A DNA stretch of 64,000 nt from Nocardioides zeae (GTDB lineage Bacteria > Actinomycetota > Actinomycetes > Propionibacteriales > Nocardioidaceae), in the NCBI RefSeq assembly GCF_030818655.1, contig NZ_JAUTAN010000001.1, positions 4,278,001 to 4,342,000 of the forward strand. Direction: 5' to 3'. Positions 44,660 through 53,110 of this stretch are shown here, one piece after another. A program made the translations under genes and the position numbers. The stretch's first letter is position 1. Every line of letters starts with the position of its first letter. The notes below the pieces were generated by a model, which saw only the letters and a list, made by a program, of their open reading frames with translations, was not told the origin of the DNA and did no database searches.

Positions 44660-44695
44660 GGAGGCCGTCGCACCCGGGTGGGTGCGACGGCCTCC
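44660..44695. terminator. Bidirectional terminator hairpin
   Basis: GGAGGCCGTCGCACCC (44660-44675) and GGGTGCGACGGCCTCC (44680-44695) pair perfectly with a four-base loop, between convergent MFS and AMP-ligase genes. Confidence 0.9.
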
Positions 44696-44701
44696 TCGCG
44701 T

Positions 44702-46351
44702 TCAGGAGCCCCGCAGCTCGCGGCGCAGGATCTTCCCCGTCACCGTCTTCGGGAGCTCGTCGATCACGACGACCTGGCGGGGGTACTTGTACGCCGCCAT
44801 CCGCTCCCGGCAGTGCTCGATCAGCTCCTCGGGCGTGGCCTCCCGGCCCGCGTGCAGGCTCACGAACGCCTTCACCGTCTCGCCCCGCTTCTCGTCGGGC
44901 ACGCCGACGACCGCGGACTCCCGCACCGCCGGGTGCTCGGCCAGGACGTCCTCGACCTCCCGCGGCCAGACCTTGTAGCCCGACGCGTTGATCATGTCCT
45001 TCTTGCGGTCGACGATGAAGATCCAGCCGTCGTCGTTCATGAACCCGACGTCACCCGACCGCAGCGACCGCCCGGGCAGGCTCGCCTCCGTCTCCCGCGG
45101 CTTGCCCCAGTAGCCCGCCACCACCTGCGGCCCCTCGGCCACGATCTCGCCGACCTCGCCGAGGGGTACGTCGTGGCCGTCGTCCCCGAGGACGCGCACC
45201 ACCGTCGAGGGCACGGGCACGCCGACGGACAGCGCCCCCGAGACCGGGTCGACCGGCGAGGGCGTGCCGAACGGCGTCAGCGTCATCGGGCTCGTCGTCT
45301 CCGTCAGGCCGTAGGCGTTGTGCACCTGCAGTCCCGTCGCCTCGAGGAACCGCTTCTCGGCCGTCGGCGAGATCGCCGCGCCGCCGGAGTAGACGGAGGT
45401 GAGCGAGGAGAAGTGGTCGGGGGTGAAGTCCGGGTGGTTGAGCAGGGCGTTGAAGGCCGTGATCGCCCCGATCGTGCACGTCGGCCGGTGCTCGGCCAGC
45501 GCGTCGAGCACCACCGCCGGCTCGAAGCGGTAGGCCAGCACCAGGGGCATCGGCGCCAGGAAGCTGACCGCGATGTGTCCGATCAGCCCCGTGATGTGGA
45601 AGAGCGGCGCGATGCCGAACACCGAGCCGCCCGGCCGGAAGCGCGCCCAGTCGCGGTAGACGGTCGCGGTGAACACCACGTTGCCGTGGGTGTTCATCGC
45701 GCCCTTCGGCACGCCGGTGGTGCCCGACGTGTAGGTCAGGAACGCGACGTCCTCCGGCCCGAGCGTCACGGGCGGCGGCACCTGGCCGCGGTGCGCGTCG
45801 ATGAACGCCGCCAGGTCCGTCGTGCCCTCGTGCCGCTGCCGCTCCGTCCCGGCGAACAGGCGGGGGTCGTGCCGCGTCTGGTGCTCCAGCTCGCTGGTGG
45901 TGAGCACGAGCTCGACGGCGCTGCCGGGGACGACGTCGCGCGCCACCTCGTCGTACAACGACTCCAGGGACACGAGCACCCGCGCCCCCGAGTCCTCGAG
46001 GAGGTAGGTGAGCTCCCGCGCACGGCTCATCGGGTTGACGGAGACCATCACGGCGCCGGCCTTCCACGCCGCGAGCAGCACGACGAGGAACTGCGGCACG
46101 TTCTGCAGGTACGCCGCGACGCGGTCCCCCGGGGCCACGCCGTGCGCGAGGAGACCCGAGGCCAGGGCGTCGCTCTGCGCGTCGAGCTCGGCGCGGGTGA
46201 GCACCCCGTCGAAGTAGCGCACGGCCACACCGTCGGGCTCCTGGGCGAGGCCCGCGCGGAACATCGCGAGGGCGTTGCGGTGGTCCGGCTCGATCTCCGG
46301 CGGTTGCTGGCCGTAGCGGTCCAGCCACGGCCGTTCGTCGTAGACGCTCAC
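44702..46351 (-). CDS. Acyl-CoA synthetase (AMP-forming)
   Basis: A 549-residue ANL-superfamily acid:CoA ligase. Core motifs are LTYTSGTTGVPKGAMNTHGN (P-loop), NAYGLTETTSPMTLTPFGTP, the hinge GDVGFMNDDGWIFIVDRKKD and the C-terminal LPKTVTGKILRRELRG with the catalytic Lys. GTG 46351 gives VSVYDERPW. A cyclase-family hydrolase gene ends eight bases upstream, so the two are one operon; the ligase may activate the acid that the cyclase produces. Confidence 0.93.
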   Translation of the reverse strand: MSVYDERPWLDRYGQQPPEIEPDHRNALAMFRAGLAQEPDGVAVRYFDGVLTRAELDAQSDALASGLLAHGVAPGDRVAAYLQNVPQFLVVLLAAWKAGAVMVSVNPMSRARELTYLLEDSGARVLVSLESLYDEVARDVVPGSAVELVLTTSELEHQTRHDPRLFAGTERQRHEGTTDLAAFIDAHRGQVPPPVTLGPEDVAFLTYTSGTTGVPKGAMNTHGNVVFTATVYRDWARFRPGGSVFGIAPLFHITGLIGHIAVSFLAPMPLVLAYRFEPAVVLDALAEHRPTCTIGAITAFNALLNHPDFTPDHFSSLTSVYSGGAAISPTAEKRFLEATGLQVHNAYGLTETTSPMTLTPFGTPSPVDPVSGALSVGVPVPSTVVRVLGDDGHDVPLGEVGEIVAEGPQVVAGYWGKPRETEASLPGRSLRSGDVGFMNDDGWIFIVDRKKDMINASGYKVWPREVEDVLAEHPAVRESAVVGVPDEKRGETVKAFVSLHAGREATPEELIEHCRERMAAYKYPRQVVVIDELPKTVTGKILRRELRGS

Positions 46352-46358
46352 GCCGGGC

Positions 46359-47318
46359 TCACTTGACGACGAGCGGGTTGACGGGGGAGCCGCTGCCCTT
46401 CGCGACCTTGAGGGGGGCGGCGGCGTAGAAGAGCTCGTAGCGGCCGTCCTCGGCACAGTCGGCCGCGAGCGCCTCGAGGTCGCAGATCTCCGTGAACGCG
46501 ATGCCGAGGTTGCGCATGAGCGCGTTGTGGAGCACCAGCGCGACACCGTTCTCGGGGTCGATGGTGACCTCGTTGGCGATGGTGTCGGTGACGAGGTTGG
46601 GGATCTCCATGTCGGCGAACCACTGCACGAGCTCGGGGCTGTAGACCAGCCCGGGCTCGCAGAAGCCCTCGTAGAACTTGTCGCCCAGCTCGAAGAAGAG
46701 CTGCAGGTAGTTCGTGCGGATGAGGAGGATGTCGCGCTTGCGCAGCTCGACGCCCTGGGCCTCGGCGCACGCCACGAGGTCCTCGTGGGTGTAGGTCTCG
46801 GCGGAGTCCAGCGTGTCCTTGCCGCGGAAGCGGGCCATGTCGAGCAGGACCGCGCGGCCGACGACGCCGCGCTGGGCGATCGGCTCGACGGAGGCCTTGT
46901 CCATGCCGCCGACGGTCGTGCGGGCGTCGAAGCCGTTGTAGAGCTGGCCGCCGTACCAGACGTGGCCGAGCGCGTCGTACTGCGTCGAGCCCTGCAGGAA
47001 GGCGTCGATCTTGTCGTCGGCGTAGTGCAGGCCGCCCGGGAACTGCGGCGCATCGGCGCCGTCCCAGCTCGACTCGTCGAGGATCTGGGTGCGGGTCGCG
47101 GGGGTGCGGCCCGGCCAGACGGGGTCGCCCTTCGGGTCGCCGATGAGGCGCTGCAACGTGAAGACCTTGCCCGAGCTGATGAGGCCGGCCGCGGCCACGA
47201 CCTGCTCCGGACCCAGGTAGTTGAGGCTGCCGACCTCGTCGTCGGGTCCCCACTTGCCCCAGTTCGACGGGGAGTCGGCGAGCAGGTCGGTCAGGTCGGG
47301 GGCGGTGCCGTCGGACAT
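46359..47318 (-). CDS. Cyclase-family protein (kynurenine formamidase / isatin hydrolase fold)
   Basis: A 319-residue metal-dependent hydrolase of the cyclase family: GSLNYLGPEQVVAAAGLISS, GLHYADDKIDAFLQGSTQYD and ALGHVWYGGQLYNGF, with the conserved HxGTHxDxP-type metal region seen here as DALGHVWYGG. The family opens formamide or lactam rings (formylkynurenine, isatin). GGAGG precedes ATG 47318. It is divergent from the XRE/TetR regulator at 47466, its likely controller. Confidence 0.85.
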   Translation of the reverse strand: MSDGTAPDLTDLLADSPSNWGKWGPDDEVGSLNYLGPEQVVAAAGLISSGKVFTLQRLIGDPKGDPVWPGRTPATRTQILDESSWDGADAPQFPGGLHYADDKIDAFLQGSTQYDALGHVWYGGQLYNGFDARTTVGGMDKASVEPIAQRGVVGRAVLLDMARFRGKDTLDSAETYTHEDLVACAEAQGVELRKRDILLIRTNYLQLFFELGDKFYEGFCEPGLVYSPELVQWFADMEIPNLVTDTIANEVTIDPENGVALVLHNALMRNLGIAFTEICDLEALAADCAEDGRYELFYAAAPLKVAKGSGSPVNPLVVK

Positions 47319-47452
47319 GGTTCCTCCACGGAGTCGTGCCGGACGGGTCGCGAACGGCCGTTCGGCAACGGGCATGACCCACGTCACACTTCGGGGTTCT
47401 GGGGCGGTCGTCAAGGGCTGCATCGGGTTGTTCTCGGAGCATCGTGTTCAGG

Positions 47453-47458
47453 TATGCT
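47453..47458 (+). promoter_or_regulatory. Leaderless-type -10 box for the XRE/TetR fusion gene
   Basis: TATGCT ends seven bases before GTG 47466; an ATG inside the box (47454) is in frame but less likely as start. Confidence 0.5.
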
Positions 47459-47465
47459 GAACTCT

Positions 47466-48369
47466 GTGCCGGACGCGTCGTTGCACCGCGAGCTGCTGGG
47501 GGCGACGGTCCGCGACCTCCGCCGCAACCGTGGCCTGACCCTGCGGGACCTCGCCCGCGCCCTGGCGGTGAGCCCGGCGACGCTGAGCGCGATCGAGAAC
47601 GGCCGCACCGGCACCTCCAGCGAGCGCGTCGTGCAGCTCGCCGACGCGCTGGGGGTGCGGGTGGAGCGACTGGTCGGCAACTTGGCGGAGCCGGTGAGCG
47701 ACGAGCGGTGGGCGCTGCGGGCGTCCGCCGGGGCCCGGGCGCCAGGCCCCGCGGGCGACTGGCGCACCTACGCGCCGCTCGTGCTCGACCCGGCGCTGCG
47801 GGGCGCGCTCGCGACGTTCCTCGAGCTCGGCTACCACGGCGCGACGATGCGCGCCGTCGCCGCACGGTCCGGGCTGTCGGTGGCGGGGCTCTACCACTAC
47901 TACGCCAGCAAGCAGCAGATGCTCGTCACCATCCTCGACCGCACCATGAGCGACCTCGCGGCGCGCACCGACGCGGCCGCGGCGGCCGGCGCCGACCCGG
48001 CGGAGCGGTTCGCGAACCTCGTCGAGTGCCTCGCGCTGTTCTCACACCCACCGCCGCGAGCTGGGCTTCATCGGCGCCGCCGAGATGCGCAGCCTCCTGC
48101 CCGCGGCTCGGCACCGCATCGCTGCCGTACGGCGCGGGGAACAGGCCAAGGTGGACCGCGAGGTGGTCGCGGGCCGGGCCGCCGGGGCCTTCGACGTGGC
48201 GGAGCCCCTCGAGGCCGCGCGCGCCGTGGTCACGATGTGCACGTCGCTGGCGCAGTGGTACCGCCCCACCGGGCCGGCGACGCCCGAGGAGGTGGCGGCG
48301 GGATACGTCGAGCTCGCGCTCGACGCCGTACGGTGCCGTCCGTCGGCGCGGCCGCTGCCGCGGCGATGA
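47466..48369 (+). pseudogene. XRE-TetR double-HTH regulator, interrupted by a +1 frameshift
   Basis: N-terminal XRE domain (RDLRRNRGLTLRDLARALAV, SPATLSAIENGRTGTSSERV) followed at about residues 100-150 by a TetR-type helix-turn-helix (ATFLELGYHGATMRAVAARS, GLSVAGLYHYYASKQQMLVT). Near 48040 the frame must shift by one base to continue HTHRRELGFIGAAEMRSLLP and AARHRIAAVRRGEQAKVDRE. The span is one base longer than a multiple of three. Conservation of both halves suggests a possible base error. Likely regulates the divergent cyclase/AMP-ligase operon. Confidence 0.75.
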
Positions 48370-48415
48370 GAGCCGGTGCTGGAACATCGGTGGAGAGGTA
48401 GTTGTTCTTTCAACC

Positions 48416-49435
48416 ATGAAGAAGATCGGGTTCCTGTCGTTCGGGCACTGGACGCCGTCGCCGCACTCGCAGACGCGGTCGGCGTCCGACGTGCTGCTGC
48501 AGTCGATCGAGCTCGCCGAGGCGGCCGAGGAGCTGGGTGCCGACGGCGCCTACTTCCGCGTGCACCACTTCGCCCGCCAGCTCGCGTCGCCCTTCCCGCT
48601 GCTCGCCGCCGCCGGCGCACGCACGTCGAGGATCGAGCTGGGGACCGGCGTGATCGACATGCGCTACGAGAACCCGCTCTACATGGCCGAGGACGCCGGT
48701 GCCGCCGACCTCATCTCCGGCGGGAGGCTGCAGCTCGGCATCAGCCGGGGGTCACCGGAGCAGGTCGTCGACGGCTACCGCTACTTCGGCTACGGCCCCG
48801 CCGAGGGCGAGGACCACGCCGACATGGCGCGGCGCCACACGTCGGTGTTCCTGGACGTGCTGAGCGGACGGGGCTTCGCCCAGCCCAACCCGCGCCCGAT
48901 GTTCCCCAACCCGCCCGGCCTGCTGCGCATCGAGCCGCACTCCGCGGGGCTGCGCGACCGCATCTGGTGGGGTGCCGGCTCGCGGGCCACCGCCGAGTGG
49001 ACCGCCCAGCAGGGCATGAACCTCATGAGCTCCACCCTGCTCACCGAGGACACCGGCGTGCCGTTCCACGAGCTGCAGGCGGAGCAGATCCGCGTGTTCC
49101 GTGACGCCTGGACGGAGGCGGGGCACGAGCGCGAGCCCCGCGTCTCGGTCAGCCGCAGCATCTTCCCGCTCGTCGACGACCGCGACCGGGCCTACTTCGG
49201 CCAGGACCGGGCCAGCAGCGACCAGGTGGGCATCATCGACGGGGGCACGGCCCGCTTCGGCAAGTCGTACGCCGCCGAGCCCGACCAGCTCATCGACGAG
49301 CTGGCGAAGGACGAGGCCATCGCCGCCGCGGACACGCTGCTCATCACGGTGCCGAACCAGCTCGGGGTGGAGTACAACGCCCACGTCATCGAGTCCCTGC
49401 TGACCCACGTCGCGCCGGGGCTGGGCTGGCGCTGA
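48416..49435 (+). CDS. Luciferase-like flavin-dependent oxidoreductase
   Basis: A 339-residue luciferase-like monooxygenase family protein: MKKIGFLSFGHWTPSPHSQT, ELAEAAEELGADGAYFRVHH and GRLQLGISRGSPEQVVDGYR. It would use FMN or F420 from a reductase and O2, or act as an F420-dependent dehydrogenase; the sequence does not decide. ATG 48416 follows the regulator; the intervening TAGTTGTTCTTTCAACC is a weak inverted repeat. Expected partner with the ligase/cyclase set. Confidence 0.85.
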   Translation: MKKIGFLSFGHWTPSPHSQTRSASDVLLQSIELAEAAEELGADGAYFRVHHFARQLASPFPLLAAAGARTSRIELGTGVIDMRYENPLYMAEDAGAADLISGGRLQLGISRGSPEQVVDGYRYFGYGPAEGEDHADMARRHTSVFLDVLSGRGFAQPNPRPMFPNPPGLLRIEPHSAGLRDRIWWGAGSRATAEWTAQQGMNLMSSTLLTEDTGVPFHELQAEQIRVFRDAWTEAGHEREPRVSVSRSIFPLVDDRDRAYFGQDRASSDQVGIIDGGTARFGKSYAAEPDQLIDELAKDEAIAAADTLLITVPNQLGVEYNAHVIESLLTHVAPGLGWR

Positions 49436-49471
49436 GCCTCGTGCGGCTCGGGTGAGCCCGAGCCCGGGGGG

Positions 49472-49534
49472 ACGAAAGTGCGCGGGCCGGTGAGGCTCGG
49501 GAAAGAAAACGCGGACCCTCAGGGCCGGGCGCTC
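49472..49534. repeat. Left half of intergenic palindromic repeat A, split by IS30
   Basis: Contains AAAGTGCGCGGG, GGCTCGG and AAGAAAACGCGGACC (49503-49517) and ends at CTC (49532-49534), the target duplication of the IS. The same order occurs uninterrupted at 55388-55512. The A-tract and inverted partner on the other side of the IS would form a terminator hairpin between convergent genes. Confidence 0.8.
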
Positions 49535-50847
49535 GGCGGCTTCAGGTGGTCGGTGCAACGTTGAGTAGTTGTTGGAGCCTATCGGCGGGGGTGTCCCAGT
49601 TGAGGGTTTGGCGGGGGCGGATGTTGAGGAGGCGTTCGGTCTCGGTGATGTCGGCGTCGCTGACGTGGTTGAAGTCGGTGCCCTTGGGGTGGATGTCGCG
49701 CACGAGTCCGTTGGTGTTCTCGTTGGTGCCGCGTTGCCAGGGGCTGTGGGGGTCGGCGAAGTAGACGGGGCATCCGGTGGCCAGGGTGAAGGTGGTGTGC
49801 GCGGCCATCTCGCTGCCCTGGTCCCAGGTCAGCGAGCGGCGCAACGACTCGGGCAGGTTGGTCATCATCGTGACCAGGGCAGCTGCGACGGTGGTGGCGT
49901 CGTGGGTCAGCGGCAGCCGTCGGATCAGGGCGTAGCGGGTCGAGCGTTCGACCAGGGTGATCAACGCCGAACGCCCGCCGGCGCCGATGACGAGGTCGCC
50001 CTCCCAGTGCCCGGGTACGGCGCGGTCGGCGGCTTCGGGTGGGCGGTGGCTGATGTGGGCCTCGGCACCGATCCAGGACCGGTTGGACCGTGGGGGCAGC
50101 GCCGAGCGGGGCCGACGGCTGGTGCGGCCGCTGCGCAACGCTTTCTCGACCTTCAGCTCCTCACGCAGCGATCCCTTGCCCTGCACGTAGAGCGCTTGGT
50201 AGATCGTCTCGTGGCTCACCTGCATATCGTCGCGCCCCGGATAGCACCGCCGCAGATCCTGGCTGACCTGCACGGGTGAGAACCGGTTGTTCAACCGGAC
50301 CAGCACCGCTGCGCGCAGCACCTCACCGGCACCCCCATCCACACCCGCATCCACACCCGCATCCACGCCGGTGTCTGCACGAACTGCGAGCTTGGACGGG
50401 CGGGGCCGGGGCCGGCGCTGCTCGGTCATCACCTGCGCTGCAGCAGCGTGGTAGCGACCCAGGCGGGTGTTGCGGGCCAGTTCGCGTCCCACCGTGCTGC
50501 GGTGCACCCCGAGCTCGGCAGCGATCCGTGCTGGACACCGTCCCTCGCTGCGACGGATCTGGATCAAGGCCCGCCCGGCCTGGCTCAACCGGCCGTGCTC
50601 ATCGACCCAGTCACCGTCCAGCGGGGGTGGATGGGCACCGACAACACCGCCGTGGCGGCCCTTGCGCAGTCGCATGCCAGCGACTGTGGCCCATGAAGCC
50701 ACCGTGTCTCGATCCCACCCCAGCAACTCGGACACCTGCTTCGCCGGGACCCCGGCCGCCAACAGCCCCAGACCCCGCGCACGCGCCGCTTCTTGATCCC
50801 GCAACACAACCCCCACAGCCGTGTTGCACCGACCACTAGAAACCGCC
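49535..50847. mobile_element. IS30-family insertion sequence, 1313 bp
   Basis: Terminal inverted repeats of 25 bases (49535-49559 and 50823-50847, 22 of 25 matching) share the exact core GTGGTCGGTGCAAC. CTC flanks both ends (49532-49534 and 50848-50850), a 3-base target duplication. One transposase gene on the minus strand fills the element. The uninterrupted sister repeat at 55388 supports these ends independently. Confidence 0.92.
49542..50816 (-). CDS. IS30-family transposase
   Basis: About 424 residues. The N-terminus has two helix-turn-helix regions (AKQVSELLGWDRDTVASWAT; RRSEGRCPARIAAELGVHRS, TVGRELARN) and the catalytic DDE core has HWEGDLVIGAGGRSALITLV, LTWDQGSEMAAHTTF and GTNENTNGLVRDIHPKG, supplying Asp, Asp and Glu. 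GTG 50816 is the chosen start; GTG 50807 is possible. Its stop lies inside the left inverted repeat. A 12-base tandem repeat near 50331-50369 gives a DAGVDAGVDAG stretch. It looks intact and possibly active. Confidence 0.93.
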   Translation of the reverse strand: MGVVLRDQEAARARGLGLLAAGVPAKQVSELLGWDRDTVASWATVAGMRLRKGRHGGVVGAHPPPLDGDWVDEHGRLSQAGRALIQIRRSEGRCPARIAAELGVHRSTVGRELARNTRLGRYHAAAAQVMTEQRRPRPRPSKLAVRADTGVDAGVDAGVDGGAGEVLRAAVLVRLNNRFSPVQVSQDLRRCYPGRDDMQVSHETIYQALYVQGKGSLREELKVEKALRSGRTSRRPRSALPPRSNRSWIGAEAHISHRPPEAADRAVPGHWEGDLVIGAGGRSALITLVERSTRYALIRRLPLTHDATTVAAALVTMMTNLPESLRRSLTWDQGSEMAAHTTFTLATGCPVYFADPHSPWQRGTNENTNGLVRDIHPKGTDFNHVSDADITETERLLNIRPRQTLNWDTPADRLQQLLNVAPTT

Positions 50848-50924
50848 CTCGGCGTGTCGCGGTCCGGGTCCGCGTTTTCTTCTCCCGGTTCGGGTCCGGC
50901 CCCGGTCCCGGTCCGCGTTTTCTT
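50848..50924. repeat. Right half of intergenic palindromic repeat A, split by IS30
   Basis: Begins with the CTC duplication, then CTCGGCGTGTCGCG, and carries GGTCCGCGTTTTCTT twice (50867-50881 and 50910-50924). The first copy is the inverted partner of AAGAAAACGCGGACC on the left side. Confidence 0.8.
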
Positions 50925-50949
50925 CCGCCGAGGCAAGGGCCAGCCGGGC

Positions 50950-51489
50950 TCAGCCCACCGCGGGCGCCGCGGCCAGCACCGTCCGCACGGCGGCGACGCG
51001 CTCGTCGTACCGCCCCGGCCCCGCGCCGTACGCCCGCTGCTCCCACGGGTCCACGACGGTGGCGAGCAGCGCACACGCCCGTTCCGCCCACGCCCGGAGC
51101 TGCGGGTGGACGCCGCCCGCGACCTTGAAGTGCGCCACCGCGGCGGCGACGTAGGCGTCGATCTCGCCGTGCAGGAAGCGGACGTGCGGCTCGTCGGCGT
51201 CGAGCCACGCGACGACGTCCTCTGGGGCCGCCTCCCACAGCTCCTCCGGCACGAGCGCCCAGTCGTCGAGCAGCTCGACGAGCGCGCCGGGGACCTCGTC
51301 GTCCGACCCGCCGTCGAAGAAGTACTCCTCGAGGTGCCGCAACGTGTCGTGCCCGTCGTCGGAGCCGAACGGCGCACGCGGGTCGTCGGCGGCCCAGAAC
51401 CAGTCGGGCGCGACCGCGACGTACGCGGGGTGGCTCGTGGCACGCGCCAGTCCGTCGAGGCCGTCGAGGAAGCGGGACGAGGTCGCCAT
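50950..51489 (-). CDS. Hypothetical protein, 179 residues
   Basis: Starts MATSSRFLDGLDGLARATSH and includes YVAVAPDWFWAADDPRAPFG, HLEEYFFDGGSDDEVPGALV and VVDPWEQRAYGAGPGRYDER. Acidic, tryptophan-containing, no membrane segment. TAGCGT ends seven bases before ATG 51489 on the minus strand, a leaderless pattern. Not recognised with confidence. Convergent with the luciferase-like gene across repeat A and the IS. Confidence 0.65.
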   Translation of the reverse strand: MATSSRFLDGLDGLARATSHPAYVAVAPDWFWAADDPRAPFGSDDGHDTLRHLEEYFFDGGSDDEVPGALVELLDDWALVPEELWEAAPEDVVAWLDADEPHVRFLHGEIDAYVAAAVAHFKVAGGVHPQLRAWAERACALLATVVDPWEQRAYGAGPGRYDERVAAVRTVLAAAPAVG

Positions 51490-51574
51490 GCGGCGCACGC
51501 TAGCGAGCCCGCGCCGACCGGATAGCGTCGACCCGTGGCCGCCGACGGGCGGCGGCCCCGAGCGAGGAGTCGCC

Positions 51575-51880
51575 ATGGCGGTCGAGGTCGTCGAGAACGA
51601 GCAGGAGAAGCGGTACGAGGCACGCGTCGACGGGGCGCTCGCCGGCTTCGCGGTCTACATCCCCGCCGACGGCATGCGCGTCATCACCCACACCGAGGTG
51701 GACCCGGCCCACGAGGGCCAGGGAGTCGGCTCGGCCCTGGCCCGCTTCGCCCTCGACGACATCCGCGCCCGGGGCACGAAGGTCATGCCGCTCTGCCCGT
51801 TCGTGCTGGGCTGGATGCAGCGCCACCCCGACTACGCCGACCTCGCCTTCAACGCCCCGGCCAGCCGGGTCACCGACTGA
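51575..51880 (+). CDS. Small GNAT-type N-acetyltransferase (YjdJ/NATD1-like)
   Basis: 101 residues: AVEVVENEQEKRYEARVDGA, TEVDPAHEGQGVGSALARFA (acetyl-CoA loop) and LCPFVLGWMQRHPDYADLAF. The short GNAT_2 family is widespread and its substrates are unknown. GAGGAG precedes ATG 51575; TAGCGT at 51523-51528 is a plausible -10, back to back with that of the divergent hypothetical gene. Confidence 0.88.
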   Translation: MAVEVVENEQEKRYEARVDGALAGFAVYIPADGMRVITHTEVDPAHEGQGVGSALARFALDDIRARGTKVMPLCPFVLGWMQRHPDYADLAFNAPASRVTD

Positions 51881-51896
51881 GCCGCGCGGCCGCACC

Positions 51897-52343
51897 ATGA
51901 GCGACTGCTACCTCGACAAGGCCGAACCTGCGGCGTACGCCGCCCTCGGCTCCACGGCCGCCGCCGTCACCGAGGCCGCGAAGCGGGTCGGGCTCGACCG
52001 CCGGCTGGTCGAGCTCGTCAACCTCCGGGTCTCGCAGATCAACGGCTGCGCCTTCTGCCTCGACCTGCACCACCGCCGTGCGCTGGCGGCGGGGGAGGAG
52101 CCGCGACGGCTCGCGGTGCTCGTGGCGTGGCGCGATACCTCCCTGTTCTCGGAGGCGGAGCAGGCCGCGCTCGTGCTCGCCGAGTCGATCACCCGCCTGC
52201 CGTCCCACGACGAGCGCTGCCGCGCCGAGGCGCGGGCCCGACGGGTGCTCGGCGACGAGGCGTACTCCGTCGTCGCCTGGATCGCCGTCACCATCAACGC
52301 CTTCAACCGGCTGTCGATGACGAGCCACCACCCGGTGGGCTGA
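51897..52343 (+). CDS. Carboxymuconolactone decarboxylase/AhpD-like protein
   Basis: 148 residues with the AhpD redox motif INGCAFCLDLHHRRAL (Cys51, Cys54, His58) and a helical all-alpha fold. Family members reduce peroxiredoxins or act in aromatic catabolism; the CxxC plus His favours a peroxidase/thiol role. ATG 51897 is 16 bases after the GNAT stop, so the two may be one operon. A long palindrome follows. Confidence 0.85.
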   Translation: MSDCYLDKAEPAAYAALGSTAAAVTEAAKRVGLDRRLVELVNLRVSQINGCAFCLDLHHRRALAAGEEPRRLAVLVAWRDTSLFSEAEQAALVLAESITRLPSHDERCRAEARARRVLGDEAYSVVAWIAVTINAFNRLSMTSHHPVG

Positions 52344-52359
52344 GCCCCCCCCGAACGCC

Positions 52360-52416
52360 GACCGGGTCGTGGTGGGAGACCGACGGAATCCGTAGGTCTC
52401 GCACCACGACCCGGTC
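52360..52416. repeat. Palindromic intergenic repeat, probable bidirectional terminator
   Basis: Arms 52360-52381 and 52395-52416 pair at 21 of 22 positions around a 13-base loop, between convergent AhpD-like and sortase genes. The core CCGGGTCGTGGTG with GAGACC is shared with the repeat at 37370-37422. Confidence 0.75.
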
Positions 52417-52440
52417 GTGGGGGAGGGAGTACGCCGCGGG

Positions 52441-53088
52441 TCAGCCCGCAGCGACGTCGATCGGCTGGCCGTCCTTGGGACGGCCGAGCGGCTTGCCGAC
52501 GACGATGACGTTGTTCTCGTAGTACTCGCCGTTCCAGTCCGCGCAGGTGATGAGCACCAGCGCGCCGTCGCCGTGGTCCTGGCCGAAGAGCTCCTCGGCC
52601 TTCTCGGTGACGTCCTCCCGGCTGTAGTAGCGCGGGGAGGTGGTGAGCTCGTAGCGCATCCGGCCCTGGTCGCTCACCACGTCGACCAGGTCACCCTGCT
52701 CGAGCTGGCCGACGCTGTTCATGGCGCCGCCCCCGGTGTGGACCGTGTGGCCGGTGATGACCGTCTGACCCTGGGTGGCGCCCGGCTTCGCGCTCAGGTT
52801 CCACCAGCCGACCAGCTCGGCGTCGCGGGGCGGGTCGAGCACCCCGTCGGCGACGCTGATCGGGATGATCGGCGCCGAGACGTCGATCCGCGGCACCTCC
52901 AGCCGGATGGGCGCGGCCGGGTCGATCGAGACGAACTCCGACGACGTCGTGCCGTCGTCCGCCTCGCCACCCGGCCACGCCACACCCCAGCCGATCATGC
53001 CGACGCTCATCACGAGGAGCACCGTGGTCAGGGCCGAGAGGAGCGCGTCCCCCAGTCCGGGCCGCTTCGTCGTGGTGCTCTCGTTCAT
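52441..53088 (-). CDS. Sortase (class E/F-like)
   Basis: A 215-residue membrane-anchored transpeptidase: one N-terminal helix (LSALTTVLLVMSVGMIGWGV) then the sortase barrel with TGHTVHTGGG (catalytic His114) and VLITCADW (catalytic Cys182). The usual arginine after the Cys strand is not obvious; the strand reads YYENNVIVVGKPLGR and only Arg203 is nearby. It follows, on the same strand, a secreted protein with a C-terminal membrane helix and basic tail, the likely substrate. Confidence 0.85.
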   Translation of the reverse strand: MNESTTTKRPGLGDALLSALTTVLLVMSVGMIGWGVAWPGGEADDGTTSSEFVSIDPAAPIRLEVPRIDVSAPIIPISVADGVLDPPRDAELVGWWNLSAKPGATQGQTVITGHTVHTGGGAMNSVGQLEQGDLVDVVSDQGRMRYELTTSPRYYSREDVTEKAEELFGQDHGDGALVLITCADWNGEYYENNVIVVGKPLGRPKDGQPIDVAAG

Positions 53089-53110
53089 CGCGTCAGTAGA
53101 CCACGGAGGG

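Noticed and set aside
44702..47053. A 783-residue continuous frame suggesting a fused cyclase-ligase
   Set aside because: The first 230 residues are a shadow of the cyclase gene in another frame; the ligase starts at GTG 46351.
50331..50369. Short tandem repeat as a CRISPR-like array
   Set aside because: About three copies of a 12-base unit within the transposase frame; no spacers, and no cas genes in the window.
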